A stretch of DNA of 51,359 bases from Lachnospiraceae bacterium (GTDB lineage: Bacteria > Bacillota > Clostridia > Lachnospirales > Lachnospiraceae), in contig JAFSIS010000033.1 in NCBI GenBank assembly GCA_017439665.1, forward strand, positions 1 through 51,359, read 5' to 3'. Shown here piece by piece: positions 42,714 to 51,359 of this stretch. Within the stretch, counting starts at the first letter, position 1. Every line of letters begins with the position of its first letter. Under the pieces are notes generated by a model. That model saw only the letters and a list, made by a program, of their open reading frames with translations. It was not told the DNA's origin and did no database searches. Position numbers and translations under genes: made by a program.

Positions 42714-44024
42714 ATGAAGCTTGCAGTAGCAGGAACCGGTTATGTTGGGCTGGTGGCAGGTGTGTGCTTTGCGGAAGTTGGGCATGAAGTGACCTGTGTA
42801 GATATTGATGAGAAGAAAGTAAAGCTGATGGAAAGTGGTGTTTCTCCCATTTATGAGGAGGGACTTCAGGAATTAATGGAAAAAAATAATGCTACGGGAA
42901 GGCTTCATTATACCACGGATTATGCCGGGGCTTACCGGGATGCAGATGCGATCTTTATCGGTGTGGGCACACCGGAGATGCCTGACGGAAGCGCGAATCT
43001 AAGCTATATTGCCACTGTTTGCCGCCAGATTGCGGAATCGGTGGAAAAGGATTGTCTGGTGGTGGTAAAGTCCACTGTGCCCATTGGAACCAATGATAAG
43101 GTAGAGCAGTTTATTCAGGATTTTCTGGTTCGGGATGTGAAGGTTGAGGTGGCATCCAATCCGGAATTTCTGGCTCAGGGAACGGCAGTAAGGGATACCC
43201 TTCATGCAGCAAGGATCATTATCGGAACGGAAAGTAAGGAGGCAGAAAGCCTCCTGATGAAGATCTATGAGCCCTTTAATATTCCCATTGTATCGGTGAA
43301 AAGGCGCTCGGCAGAAATGATCAAATATGCCTGCAATGATTTTCTTGCCCTGAAAATTTCCTATATGAACGATATTGCCAATCTCTGTGAGCTGGTGGGA
43401 GCAGATATTGAGGATGTGGCCAGGGCAATGAGCTATGATGAACGGATCGGCTCCCGGTTTTTGAATGCAGGAATCGGTTTTGGAGGAAGCTGTTTTCCCA
43501 AAGATACCAAGGCGCTGAAATATCTTGCCAGACAGCATGGCTATGAATTAAAGACGATAGAAGCCTGCGTAGAGGTGAATACCCGTCAGAAAACCCGGCT
43601 TTTTGAAAAGGCAAAGAAACGGATGATCACCTTTGAGGGGTTGAAGGTGGCTGTACTGGGACTTACCTTTAAGGCAGGAACGGATGATCTGAGAGAGGCT
43701 CCTTCTGCGGAAAATATCCAGCTGCTTCTGGAGCAGGGAGCCCAGATATATGCCTATGATCCGGTGGGGCAGGAACGGGCAAGGAAGCAATTTCCCGAGG
43801 GTGATATCGGGCACGGAAGGATGCATTATGTGGAAAGTCCCGAAAAGGCTTTGGAGGGGGCAGCCATCTGTTTTATTTTTACGGAATGGCCCCAGATCAA
43901 AGAGGTAGAACCGGCTGTATATAAGTCTCTGATGCGGGTTCCCCTGGTTTATGACGGCCGAAATCTTTATTCTTTGGAGGGAATGAAGGAAGCAGGAGTA
44001 GAATATTACAGTATCGGAAGGTAA
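42714..44024 (+). CDS. ugd: UDP-glucose 6-dehydrogenase
   Basis: 436 residues, standard length. It oxidises UDP-glucose to UDP-glucuronate with two NAD+ in the cytoplasm. The N-terminal NAD motif is AVAGTGYVGLV (GTGYVG at 7-12). SNPEFLAQGTAV near 147 and the KYACNDFLALKISYMN helix near 202 are conserved. GFGGSCFPKDTKAL contains the catalytic Cys at C260. The C-terminal domain has LGLTFKAGTDDLREAPS near 320. AAGGAG lies nine bases upstream of the ATG. The UDP-glucuronate epimerase gene follows after 11 bases, so the pair makes UDP-GlcA and UDP-GalA. Confidence 0.97.
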   Translation: MKLAVAGTGYVGLVAGVCFAEVGHEVTCVDIDEKKVKLMESGVSPIYEEGLQELMEKNNATGRLHYTTDYAGAYRDADAIFIGVGTPEMPDGSANLSYIATVCRQIAESVEKDCLVVVKSTVPIGTNDKVEQFIQDFLVRDVKVEVASNPEFLAQGTAVRDTLHAARIIIGTESKEAESLLMKIYEPFNIPIVSVKRRSAEMIKYACNDFLALKISYMNDIANLCELVGADIEDVARAMSYDERIGSRFLNAGIGFGGSCFPKDTKALKYLARQHGYELKTIEACVEVNTRQKTRLFEKAKKRMITFEGLKVAVLGLTFKAGTDDLREAPSAENIQLLLEQGAQIYAYDPVGQERARKQFPEGDIGHGRMHYVESPEKALEGAAICFIFTEWPQIKEVEPAVYKSLMRVPLVYDGRNLYSLEGMKEAGVEYYSIGR

Positions 44025-44035
44025 ATAGAGACATT

Positions 44036-45037
44036 ATGCAGACTTTGGATCCGAATAAGACCTATCTGGTCACCGGCGGAGCCGGTTTTATCGGTTTTTT
44101 TCTTTCAAAGGCTCTTTTGGAAAAGGGGGCCCGGGTGATCGGCTTCGATAACCTGAATGACTATTACGAGGTAAGCCTGAAGGAGGATCGCCTGGCGATT
44201 CTGCAGCAATACACCGGATTTCATTTTATCAGGGGAGATCTGGCAGATAAAGAAGCAGTGATGAACCTGTTTGAAGAGTACAGGCCCCGGATCGTGGTCA
44301 ATCTGGGAGCGCAGGCCGGAGTGAGATACAGTATCGAAAATCCGGACGCTTATATGCAGTCTAACGTGATGGGATTTTTTCATATTCTGGAGGCCTGCAG
44401 AGCTTATCCTGTGGAGCATCTGGTCTACGCTTCTTCCAGCTCGGTCTATGGAGCCAACGATAAGATCCCTTTTTCCACTGAGGATAAGGTGGACGGCCCG
44501 GTAAGCCTTTATGCTGCCACAAAAAAGTCCAATGAGCTGATGGCCCATGCCTACAGTAAGCTTTATGGGATTGGGGTAACAGGACTTCGGTTTTTCACTG
44601 TATATGGACCCTTTGGCAGACCGGATATGGCCTATTTTAAGTTTGCCAAAAAGATCATGGCGGGTGAACCCATACAAATATACAATCAGGGAGATATGTA
44701 CAGGGATTTTACCTATATTGATGATATCGTAACAGGGATAATGAATCTGCTCTGTAATCCGCCCGTGAAGAATGAAGCGGGAGTGGCTTATAAGATTTAT
44801 AATATCGGAAACAATCAGCCGGAGAAGCTGATGGATTATATTTCCGTCCTGGAGAGCTGTCTGGGAAAAGAGGCGAAAAAGGAATATCTTCCCATGCAGC
44901 CGGGGGATGTGCCCCGAACCTATGCAGATGTCAGCGAACTGATGGAAGATTTTGATTTTAAACCGGATACAAGTATAGAAGAGGGTCTGTCCCGATTTGC
45001 AGAGTGGTTTAAGGAGTATTATCACTATGCTGTTTAA
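44036..45037 (+). CDS. UDP-glucuronate 4-epimerase (SDR family)
   Basis: 333 residues. The NAD motif is VTGGAGFIGFF (GGAGFIG at 14-20), followed by FDNLNDYYEVSLK, the signature of UDP-glucuronate epimerases as opposed to UDP-glucose epimerases. GAQAGVRYSIENPDAY near 89-104 is also specific to this group. YASSSSVYG supplies the catalytic Ser/Thr, and Y159-x3-K163 the catalytic pair. It converts UDP-GlcA to UDP-GalA. The neighbouring ugd gene provides its substrate. Its stop overlaps the start of the broken MBOAT gene by 11 bases, so acid sugars and O-acylation were probably part of one operon. Confidence 0.93.
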   Translation: MQTLDPNKTYLVTGGAGFIGFFLSKALLEKGARVIGFDNLNDYYEVSLKEDRLAILQQYTGFHFIRGDLADKEAVMNLFEEYRPRIVVNLGAQAGVRYSIENPDAYMQSNVMGFFHILEACRAYPVEHLVYASSSSVYGANDKIPFSTEDKVDGPVSLYAATKKSNELMAHAYSKLYGIGVTGLRFFTVYGPFGRPDMAYFKFAKKIMAGEPIQIYNQGDMYRDFTYIDDIVTGIMNLLCNPPVKNEAGVAYKIYNIGNNQPEKLMDYISVLESCLGKEAKKEYLPMQPGDVPRTYADVSELMEDFDFKPDTSIEEGLSRFAEWFKEYYHYAV

Positions 45038-45808
45038 CTCTTATCTTTTTTTGTTCTTTTTTCTACCACTATGTTTATTGGGGTATTATGGGTTAAAAAA
45101 CAGACAGGCCACACTGGCTAAGGTGTGGCTTACTTGCTTTTCGCTTTGGTTTTATGGATATTTCAGCCTGGATTATCTTCTGATCATGGTAGTCAGTATC
45201 CTGGGAAACTACGCAGTTCATCGCTGGATCATTTACAGTGCACACAAAGAAGGAGAAGCCAAAAAGCGATACAGGGCACGTTCTGTTCTTACATTGGGTG
45301 TAACGATAAATCTGATCGTGCTGTTTTACTTCAAGTATTTTGATTTCTTTTTGGACAATATCAATCAGCTCTTCGGCTTGTCTCTTCCCTTAAAACATAT
45401 TCTACTGCCTCTGGGAATCAGCTTTTTTACCTTTCAGCAGATTTCCTTTCTGGCAGATACATACCGGGGAGAGCTGGAGGGCTGCGGATTTGTGGACTAT
45501 GCACTCTTCGTTTCCTTCTTTCCCCAACTGATCGCAGGGCCTATCGTAACCCATGAGGAAATGCTTCCTCAGTTTGCTGAAATTGGGAAAAAGAAGATTA
45601 GAGGGGAGGAGATCGTCAGAGGAATCTATCTTTTTGTACTGGGATTGGGAAAAAAGCTTCTTATTGCAGATACTTTTGGCATAGCCGTAGATTATGCCTA
45701 CGGGAATCTTCTCTGGGAATGGTCAGTGCAGCAGCGGCAGCAGTACTTTTCATCTGGTGCACAGTTTCTCTGTCCGGAGTGAGCACCTTCCTGTACTTTA
45801 ACTTTTAG
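45027..45808 (+). pseudogene. MBOAT O-acyltransferase, third copy, with a large internal deletion
   Basis: The first 235 or so residues match the MBOAT at 30787 (PLGISFFTFQQISFLAD, FFPQLIAGPIV, GLGKKLLIADT). After AVDYAYGN the frame runs through unrelated sequence and stops at 45782. In another frame, from about 45750, the true C-terminus is still readable: FIWCTVSLSGVSTFLYFNF and stop at 45808. About 250 residues are missing, including the WHGANW segment with the catalytic His, and the two ends are out of frame. The start at 45027 follows AAGGAG by ten bases. The gene cannot make an active enzyme. Confidence 0.9.
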
Positions 45809-45818
45809 AGGAAATACT

Positions 45819-46881
45819 ATGAATAAAATTCGTAACTGGCTTTTGGTTTTCGTCAGTTTGTCCATTCTGGGGCTGGGCAGTCTGGCTGCCCTGACCTGGG
45901 TGGTGGATCCCTTTTTTCAGTATCATAAGCCGTTGGAAAAATTCCCGTATCTTGTGGACAATCAGATGAATATGAATCCGGGACTGGCAAAAAATATGGA
46001 TTATGACAGCATTCTTCTGGGCTCCTCCATGACGGTCAGCTTTAATACGGATTGGTTTTATGAGTATATGGGTCTGGAAACCCAGAAGCTCAGCTATAAC
46101 GGTGCTTTTCCCAGGGATCAGTCCAATATCATGGATATTGTCTTTAGGGGAAAAGGGAGATGAGGTCAGGCAGGTTTTTTTAGGTATTGATGAGATGAAC
46201 TATTCGGCGGACATTAACCGGACCAAGTTTGAGCTGCCGGAATATCTTTATGATGAGGAATATTTTAATGATATCAATTATTTGCTGAATAAGGATGTTA
46301 TCCTGGATTATATTTTTCGGGCAGCAGCCGATCCAAAGGACAGGTCAGAATGGAATATGATCTATGAGCCCTGGTGGCAGGACGAGCATTATCAGAAAGC
46401 ATTGGTGCTGATGTATTACGAACCGGCAGAGGAAGCCCGGGAGGAGGTAGAGGAAGATTTCTACCTGGAGGCTATTGAGAACAATTTAAGTACCAATATC
46501 TGTCCCTATATCGAAGCACATCCGGAGACTACCTTTACTATTTTTTATCCACCCTACAGTATTCTTTACTGGAATGATGTTGTGCGCAAACAGGAGCTTC
46601 GGGCAGTGATCGCCAAGTACGATTATATGACCAGAAGGCTTTTGGGATATGAAAATGTAGAGGTTTTTTTCTTTCAGAATCAGGAGGAGATAATCTGTGA
46701 TCTGAACAATTATGCGGATTATACCCACTATCATGGTCGAATCTGTGAATATATGGTACAATGCTTTGAGAGTGGGGAGAGAAGGGTGACGCTTGAAAAT
46801 CTGGAAGAAGAACAGAACGGTTTATTTGAGCTTGCTTCTACCTATGATTATGAAGCGATTTTTGAAAATTGGTACAATTAG
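45819..46881 (+). pseudogene. SGNH-like MBOAT partner, third copy, broken by a frameshift
   Basis: Residues 1-110 match the protein at 32308: one membrane anchor, VVDPFFQYHKPL, MNMNPGLAKN and LLGSSMTVSF (S70). At about 46143-46153 a G/A-rich run (AGGGGAAAAGGG) shifts the frame, giving a stop at 46163. Removing one base restores EKGDEVRQVFLGIDEMNYS and the rest of the protein to 46881, including YADYTHYHG with the Asp-His pair. A single-base insertion is the simplest cause; a sequencing error or slippage cannot be excluded. GAGG seven bases upstream of the ATG is intact. Confidence 0.85.
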
Positions 46882-46894
46882 TGAGGGAGGATAT

Positions 46895-47959
46895 ATGCTT
46901 TTAAAAGCATTGATTTTGATTTTACTTTTAATTCTGGCTCCTTACCAAACGGGATTAATGATAAATGGTATGCTGGAATCGAAGCAGAGGAGCATGGGGG
47001 TGAGCTATATCTCAGGCTTTCTGGTACTTCTGGCAGTATTTCAGCTGGTGGCAGTTCCCATCGTTTTTCTGGATGCCTGGGGCTTTGATAAGATCATCAA
47101 GCTATTTACGGCAATATCTGCTATTCTGGCCGGTGGAGGAACGGTTTATGCCATGCACAGCTGGAGACGGGGGAACAATATCTGGCATTACTCTTTTTCC
47201 CTGAAGGACAAAAGCAGGGCAGAGCGGATTCAATGGATCATGGTACTGATCCTGATTGGTTTTCAGCTTTTAATGGCCCTGACCCACGCCTCCTTTGACG
47301 GAGATGATGCCTATTATGTGGTGCAGTCGGTAATGGCAGATGAGACGGATACCCTCTATCGGATCCTGCCTTATACGGGATATTCCACCTCTTTGGATTA
47401 CCGTCATTCCATGGCAGTATTTCCACTGTGGATCGCCTATCTGGCAAGGATGACGGGGATTCATGCAACCATTATCAGCCATACGATCCTGCCGCTTATC
47501 CTGATCCCGTTGACCTACTGGATCTATCTTGAGGTAGGAAAGCAGCTGTTTAAGGATAAAAAAGAGCAGCTTCCGGCCTTCATGATCCTGGTCTGTGCCC
47601 TGCAGATCTTTGGGAATACTTCCATCTATACCGGATCTACCTTTTTGCTGATGCGGACCTGGCAGGGAAAATCCATGCTGGCCAATGTGGTCATTCCGGC
47701 AATTTTTATGGTACTTTTGTGGATCGTTGACCGGGAGGAAGAAAAGCGGAATAAGGCAAAGGGACTTTGGATTTTGCTATTTATCATTAATATTGTGGCA
47801 GCCATGATGAGTACGGCCAGTGTATTTTTAGACGTAGTTTTACTGGGCGTAATGGCAGTGGTTCTTGCCGTTAGGGAAAAAAGTCCTGTTATTTTGCTGA
47901 AGGTTGCCCTGACCTGTGTACCCTGTGGAGTATATGGGCTCATGTATATGGTATTGTAA
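46895..47959 (+). CDS. DUF6077-family membrane protein
   Basis: About 354 residues with nine or so membrane segments. HASFDGDDAYYVVQSVMADETDTLYR (about residues 130-155) followed by LDYRHSMAVFPLWIAYL is the DUF6077 signature: an outer loop with an Asp-rich motif like GT-C enzymes, and a conserved His. The chosen ATG has GGAGG five bases upstream; the frame is open further back into the pseudogene. It ends near a membrane segment and is followed 13 bases later by a companion membrane protein. The two together have the size of a complete GT-C protein, but each has its own ribosome site. Confidence 0.75.
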   Translation: MLLKALILILLLILAPYQTGLMINGMLESKQRSMGVSYISGFLVLLAVFQLVAVPIVFLDAWGFDKIIKLFTAISAILAGGGTVYAMHSWRRGNNIWHYSFSLKDKSRAERIQWIMVLILIGFQLLMALTHASFDGDDAYYVVQSVMADETDTLYRILPYTGYSTSLDYRHSMAVFPLWIAYLARMTGIHATIISHTILPLILIPLTYWIYLEVGKQLFKDKKEQLPAFMILVCALQIFGNTSIYTGSTFLLMRTWQGKSMLANVVIPAIFMVLLWIVDREEEKRNKAKGLWILLFIINIVAAMMSTASVFLDVVLLGVMAVVLAVREKSPVILLKVALTCVPCGVYGLMYMVL

Positions 47960-47972
47960 ATGGAGGATCAGG

Positions 47973-48737
47973 ATGAAAGACGTATTACTTATTTTTCGGG
48001 ACTATACCGGTAACGGTTTCCTGACGATTCTCTATCTTCTTTCTCTCTTATATCTATGGGTAACGGAAAAAAACAGGAATATCCGTGGGATATTGGTTTA
48101 TGGGGCAAGTTTGCTTCAGCTGCTGTTTTTTCTGCCGATATTTTATTATGGATATCAGCTTTTGGATAAGGGAACCTATTACCGGATCCTGTGGCTTTTA
48201 CCCATGACCATCACAATTTCTTATGCCGGAGTAAAGATTTTAGGAAAATATCCTGCCCCGGGAATAATTTTAGGGGTAATTCTGATTGCAGTTTCGGGGA
48301 AATGCGTATATAGTAGTATATATATATCCGAAGCAGAGAATGTTTACCATATTCCCCAGGAAGTTATTGAAGTGTGTGAGGTCATTATGCCGGAAGATGA
48401 GGCGGAGAGGGTGACCGGAGTTTTTCCGGATGAACTGATCCATTTTATCCGGCAGTATACTTCCGAGATCCGGATGGTCTACGGCAGAGATTATCTGGCT
48501 CCGGACTGGATATATGGCGACCACCCCTTAAGGCAGCTGATGAACCGGGCAGAGATTCCGGTGGGAAGGCTGTCAGCTTTGGCGACTGAATACAAATGTA
48601 ATTACATTATTCTTGCAAGGGAGAAGGTGCTGATCGGAAACCTTGAATTACAGGATATTGTCAAGATTGGAGAAACGGAGCATTATGATATTTACCGCAA
48701 TGAGCGTGTGGATATCATTTATGAAGAAAGTAACTAA
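47973..48737 (+). CDS. Membrane protein, probable companion of the DUF6077 protein
   Basis: About 254 residues. Four or five membrane segments fill the first 120 residues, including YYGYQLLDKGTYYRILWLLPMT, a motif often seen in the C-terminal half of GT-C-like surface glycan proteins. A soluble outer domain of about 130 residues follows, with LAPDWIYGDHPLRQLMN and a CNYIILAREKVL segment. GGAGG six bases before the ATG is strong. I cannot assign an activity. It could be the second half of an ancestral larger protein, now encoded separately. Confidence 0.6.
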   Translation: MKDVLLIFRDYTGNGFLTILYLLSLLYLWVTEKNRNIRGILVYGASLLQLLFFLPIFYYGYQLLDKGTYYRILWLLPMTITISYAGVKILGKYPAPGIILGVILIAVSGKCVYSSIYISEAENVYHIPQEVIEVCEVIMPEDEAERVTGVFPDELIHFIRQYTSEIRMVYGRDYLAPDWIYGDHPLRQLMNRAEIPVGRLSALATEYKCNYIILAREKVLIGNLELQDIVKIGETEHYDIYRNERVDIIYEESN

Positions 48738-48761
48738 AACACTAATTTAATGGAGGTAACT

Positions 48762-49097
48762 ATGACAAAAGCAGCAATCTTAAAAAAGGAAATCTTATCA
48801 CAGTACAGAAGCTTAAGACAGTTTGCCATTGAAATGGAAATTCCTTACAGCACTCTGGTGACTGCTCTGGAGCGTGGCATCGAAGGAATGGGTTATGGTA
48901 CGGTAATCAGAATGTGCGGTAAGTTGAATCTGAATCCAATTGACTTTACTTCTCTGGAGAGAGATACCACCGTTAGTGAACAGCTTTTGGAAAATCGTGT
49001 AATGCAGTATTATGTAAAACTGAATGCGGAAGGTCGTGAAAAGATCCTGGGTATTATGGAAGATTACTCTCAGATCAAGAAATACAAAGGGAAATAA
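48762..49097 (+). CDS. Small helix-turn-helix (XRE/Cro-like) regulator
   Basis: About 111 residues. Residues 10-60 fit an XRE-type HTH: QFAIEMEIPYSTLVTALERG for the turn and recognition helix, then GTVIRMCGKLNLNPIDF. The C-terminal half (MQYYVKLNAEGREKILGIMEDY) resembles the helical tail common to such Firmicutes regulators. GGAGG five bases before ATG 48762 fixes the start; the ATG at 48750 overlaps that ribosome site. It follows the membrane protein by 24 bases and is followed by a strong terminator, so it may regulate the surface genes around it. Confidence 0.8.
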   Translation: MTKAAILKKEILSQYRSLRQFAIEMEIPYSTLVTALERGIEGMGYGTVIRMCGKLNLNPIDFTSLERDTTVSEQLLENRVMQYYVKLNAEGREKILGIMEDYSQIKKYKGK

Positions 49098-49125
49098 AAA
49101 GCGGTGTGAAACAGCATAGGTTATC

Positions 49126-49159
49126 AGATGGACGGGTCGATCCCGTCCGTCTTTTTTTT
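49126..49159 (+). terminator. Strong Rho-independent terminator
   Basis: Arms 49126-49136 and 49142-49152 pair over 11 bp with one wobble (GGACGGG core) around a five-base loop, followed by an eight-T run. It ends the operon behind the HTH gene. Confidence 0.93.
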
Positions 49160-49256
49160 ACAATTAAATGACTTTTTTTACACAAATATGCATAATTGGA
49201 GAGGATTTGATAAAATATGAGGGCTTATATGACCAATGAAAAGAGGGGAAGCATGC

Positions 49257-51270
49257 ATGAAAAAAGGATGTTTATGTGGGCTGTTGGCAATAGCTCTGAT
49301 GGTACAGTCCTTCACACTTCCGGTAATGGCGACGGAAAGTGGAGGAGTATCGGGAAACGGAATACCGGTTGAGTCAGGCTCAGTGCCGGAACTGTCTGTA
49401 GAGGATAATGATGACTTAACACCGGATTCTTCCAATGAAGAAAGGTTGAAAGACAAGGAGTCTGCATCGGAAGAAGAAGCTGGTCAGGATGGCGACGTGG
49501 CATCAGGGGAGAATTCCGGTTTGGAAGATGGTTTGGCAGCAGAAGAGGATTCTGTCTCAGAAGCTGGTTCAGTATCAGAGGAGGGTTCTGTCTCAGAAGC
49601 TGGTTCAGTATCAGAGGAGGATTCCGTTTCAGAAGGAGAGTCTTCGGCTTTGGAAGAGGAGCAGGAGACTGATGCCGGGCAGACAATAGAACAGTATATT
49701 TACCAGGGAATGGTGAGCAGAACGACGAAGATCAATATTTCTTCCTATAATATCACAACGGGAAATATCGCTTCAATCGTATTTGGGCTGCTAAATGACT
49801 GCCCGGAGCTGTATTATGTCAGGGGAAGCTTTTCCTATGATTATTATGTATCATCAAACCGGGTGGCCAATATCTATTTGACCTACCATTCCTATGATAC
49901 AGGAGCATTCGATCAGGCGGTAGCGGAAGCGTTGGCGTTGGTGGATGATTCCATGTCAGACCGGGAAAAGCCTTAGTCTTTCATGAGTATCTTATTTTAA
50001 AATGTGAGTATGATACGGCCAGATACAATGCGTATATGCAGGCAAAAGCGAGTAATCCCAGGGTACTGTCTTCCCAGTATATTCCGGATTCGTCTTTTTC
50101 GGCCTATGGCGTTTTTGTAGAGGAAATAGCCGTCTGTCAGGGTTATGCCCTTGCTTATAAGCTGTTATGCGACAGAGTAGGTATAGAGTGCTATATGGTA
50201 ACCAGTGACAGTATGAACCATGCGTGGAACATAGTCTGGCTGGATGGTCATGGTATCATGTGGATGCAACCTGGGATGATCCCTCCTGGGATATGCCGGG
50301 GCGCGTAGACCATACGTACCTGTTCAGAAGCGATGATGATTTCAGGAACAGGCTTGAGCATTATGGATGGCAGGTGACTAAGGGGAGCGCGGTACAATAT
50401 ATTTATGCAACAAACAATGCCTATTCCAGCAGTGATAAGACGAAGGCCGATATTGATGAAAACGGGATCATTACGGCAATATATGAAGGTACTGCGGTTA
50501 TTACCGTTTCCATGAAAGATTATGCGGGAAATGTGAAAACAGCAGAATATGAAGTCACTGTGGTGCCGCCCAAATATACGGTTACCTTCCTGGGGCAGCC
50601 GGGGGAAAACCTCTGGGAGAACCGCAGGTACTTTATGCCAGGAGGGCAGCCACAGCTCCTGAGGCAGGAGTTGACTTCGAACCGCTAAGAGGCTATGAGT
50701 TTTCAGGCTGGGACAGTGATGCGTATTTAAATGTTTCGGAGGATCTTACCATAACCGCACAGTATACTCCGAAAACCTATACCATCACCTACAATCTTAA
50801 TGGGGGAACGGATACCAGCGGCAACCCTGCTTCTTATACTATTGAAGATACGGTTAAATTAAATCCTGCCACAGGTGCTCCGGCAGATACCGTATTTGCA
50901 GGCTGGTACGATAATGCCGAGCTGGCGGGTAATCCCATCGAGATGATTGAGCCGGGAACCACAGGGGAGATTACTCTCTATGCTTCCTGGAAGAGTATAA
51001 AGGGTCTTACTTTTAGAGAAGTGGTAGATGGACAGGCTGTCGGAAACGATAATACCATTACTGGGAAGGAGTATACCGGCTATGCCATCAAGCCTCAGCT
51101 GGAGGTCTACTATGGTATGGATAAGCTTACTGCAGGTAAGGACTATTCTATCAGCTACAGAAACAACCTGTCTGTAGGAACAGCAACGGTGATCATCCGA
51201 GGAAGGGGTGAATATTCCGGAACGCTGACAAAGACCTTTGTCTTAACTTCCTATAAAATTAACTCTCGTC
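49257..51270 (+). pseudogene. Secreted transglutaminase-like surface protein, broken by three frameshifts
   Basis: It starts with a signal peptide (MKKGCLCGLLAIALMVQ to VMATES), then an acidic VSE-repeat linker to about 49680. A transglutaminase-like domain follows with Cys at 50135 (VCQGYALAYKLLC), His at 50219 (MNHAWNIVWL) and Asp at 50263 (YHVDATWDDPSW). Next come a BIG2-like Ig domain (IDENGIITAIYEGTAVITV) and InlB B-type repeats (GYEFSGWDSDAY, YTITYNLNGGTD). These parts lie in three frames. Shifts occur near 49970, 50250 and 50605-50645, each equal to loss of one base. Gene decay or base-calling errors are both possible. The likely end is outside the window or cut near 51255. Confidence 0.8.
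49550..49636 (+). repeat. 36-base in-frame tandem repeat in the surface-protein linker
   Basis: Two nearly identical 36-base units at 49550-49585 and 49586-49621, and a partial third to about 49636. They encode (D/G)SVSEAGSVSEE, a Ser/Glu-rich wall-spanning linker, and could change length by slippage. Confidence 0.85.
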
Positions 51271-51286
51271 ATGTCCAAACAGCGCA

Positions 51287-51358
51287 TTATTCACCATCAA
51301 AATCTTCTTCATCCCAGTCTGGGTACTGTTGAATGCTTCCTTTTGACTTGACTATGCG
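51287..51358 (-). CDS. Possible C-terminal end of a convergent gene (partial, unrecognised)
   Basis: On the reverse strand one frame is open from the window edge and ends at a stop at 51287-51289. It reads IVKSKGSIQQYPDWDEEDF near its end, an acidic tail that looks like a real protein terminus. Only 23 residues are visible and I do not recognise the family. It overlaps the forward frame of the surface-protein remnant, whose domain similarity stops near 51255. Confidence 0.3.
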   Translation of the reverse strand, partial: RIVKSKGSIQQYPDWDEEDFDGE

Positions 51359-51359
51359 A

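Noticed and set aside
44105..45025. Reverse-strand open frame of 306 codons opposite the UDP-glucuronate 4-epimerase
   Set aside because: The length is notable, but the forward frame has all epimerase motifs. The reverse translation is Ile/His-rich without motifs and has no ribosome site.
49541..49640. Short repeats that could be read as a CRISPR-like array
   Set aside because: The units are contiguous, in frame and without spacers; they encode a Ser/Glu linker.

Overview
The window reads as a chromosomal segment of a Gram-positive gut-type Clostridia, most likely Lachnospiraceae. This is inferred from moderate GC content, strong GGAGG-type ribosome sites, sigma-70-like promoters with 17-18 bp spacers, and characteristic families (DUF1703 ATPase/nuclease proteins, DUF6020, DUF6056 and DUF6077 membrane proteins, CotH/VTC/DUF4956 genes, surface proteins with VS(E/D/G)N-like linkers). 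No rRNA, tRNA, CRISPR array or complete insertion sequence was seen. No stretch longer than about 300 bases lacks a gene or gene remnant.

Layout. 1-4.4 kb: the end of a DUF1703 protein, a UDP-GlcNAc 2-epimerase gene, a Panacea-type toxin-antitoxin pair, a decayed second 2-epimerase 3' end, a terminator, and a complete DUF1703 gene. This looks like a duplicated unit with a later insertion. 4.4-9.6 kb: three large multi-membrane proteins of the GT-C/unknown type (two forward, one reverse), ending at a shared hairpin terminator. 9.7-25.9 kb: a long forward operon starting at a divergent promoter pair. It encodes an FAD oxidoreductase, GT2 lipid-linked sugar synthases, a GtrII-like transferase, a DegT aminotransferase, a GtrA flippase-like protein, a GT4 enzyme and a DUF6056 protein. 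It then carries a CotH / DUF4353 / VTC / DUF4956 cassette bounded by two paralogous GT2 genes. 25.9-29.1 kb: two reverse GT-C proteins.

29.2-38.3 kb: a GT-C protein followed by two MBOAT O-acyltransferase plus SGNH-like partner modules. The second is preceded by a UbiA-family prenyltransferase and a HAD phosphatase. 38.3-42.6 kb: a solitary HicB-like protein, a membrane-protein remnant, an SGNH hydrolase, and a GT39-like plus GT2 pair behind a consensus promoter that opens directly into a 20-bp palindrome. 42.7-46.9 kb: UDP-glucose dehydrogenase, UDP-glucuronate 4-epimerase and a third MBOAT/SGNH module that is broken in both genes. 46.9-51.36 kb: a DUF6077-type membrane protein with a companion, a small HTH regulator, a frameshifted transglutaminase-like surface protein, and the possible end of a convergent gene.

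How the genes fit together (inference): precursor enzymes supply UDP-ManNAc and UDP-GlcA/UDP-GalA. DPM/GtrB-like GT2 enzymes load sugars onto polyprenyl phosphate, GtrA-like proteins may flip them, and the many GT-C proteins transfer them outside the membrane to a wall or capsule polymer. MBOAT/SGNH pairs then O-acylate the polymer. The locus appears to be a fast-evolving surface-glycopolymer region with duplicated and decaying modules. The least explained part is the CotH/DUF4353/VTC/DUF4956 cassette.
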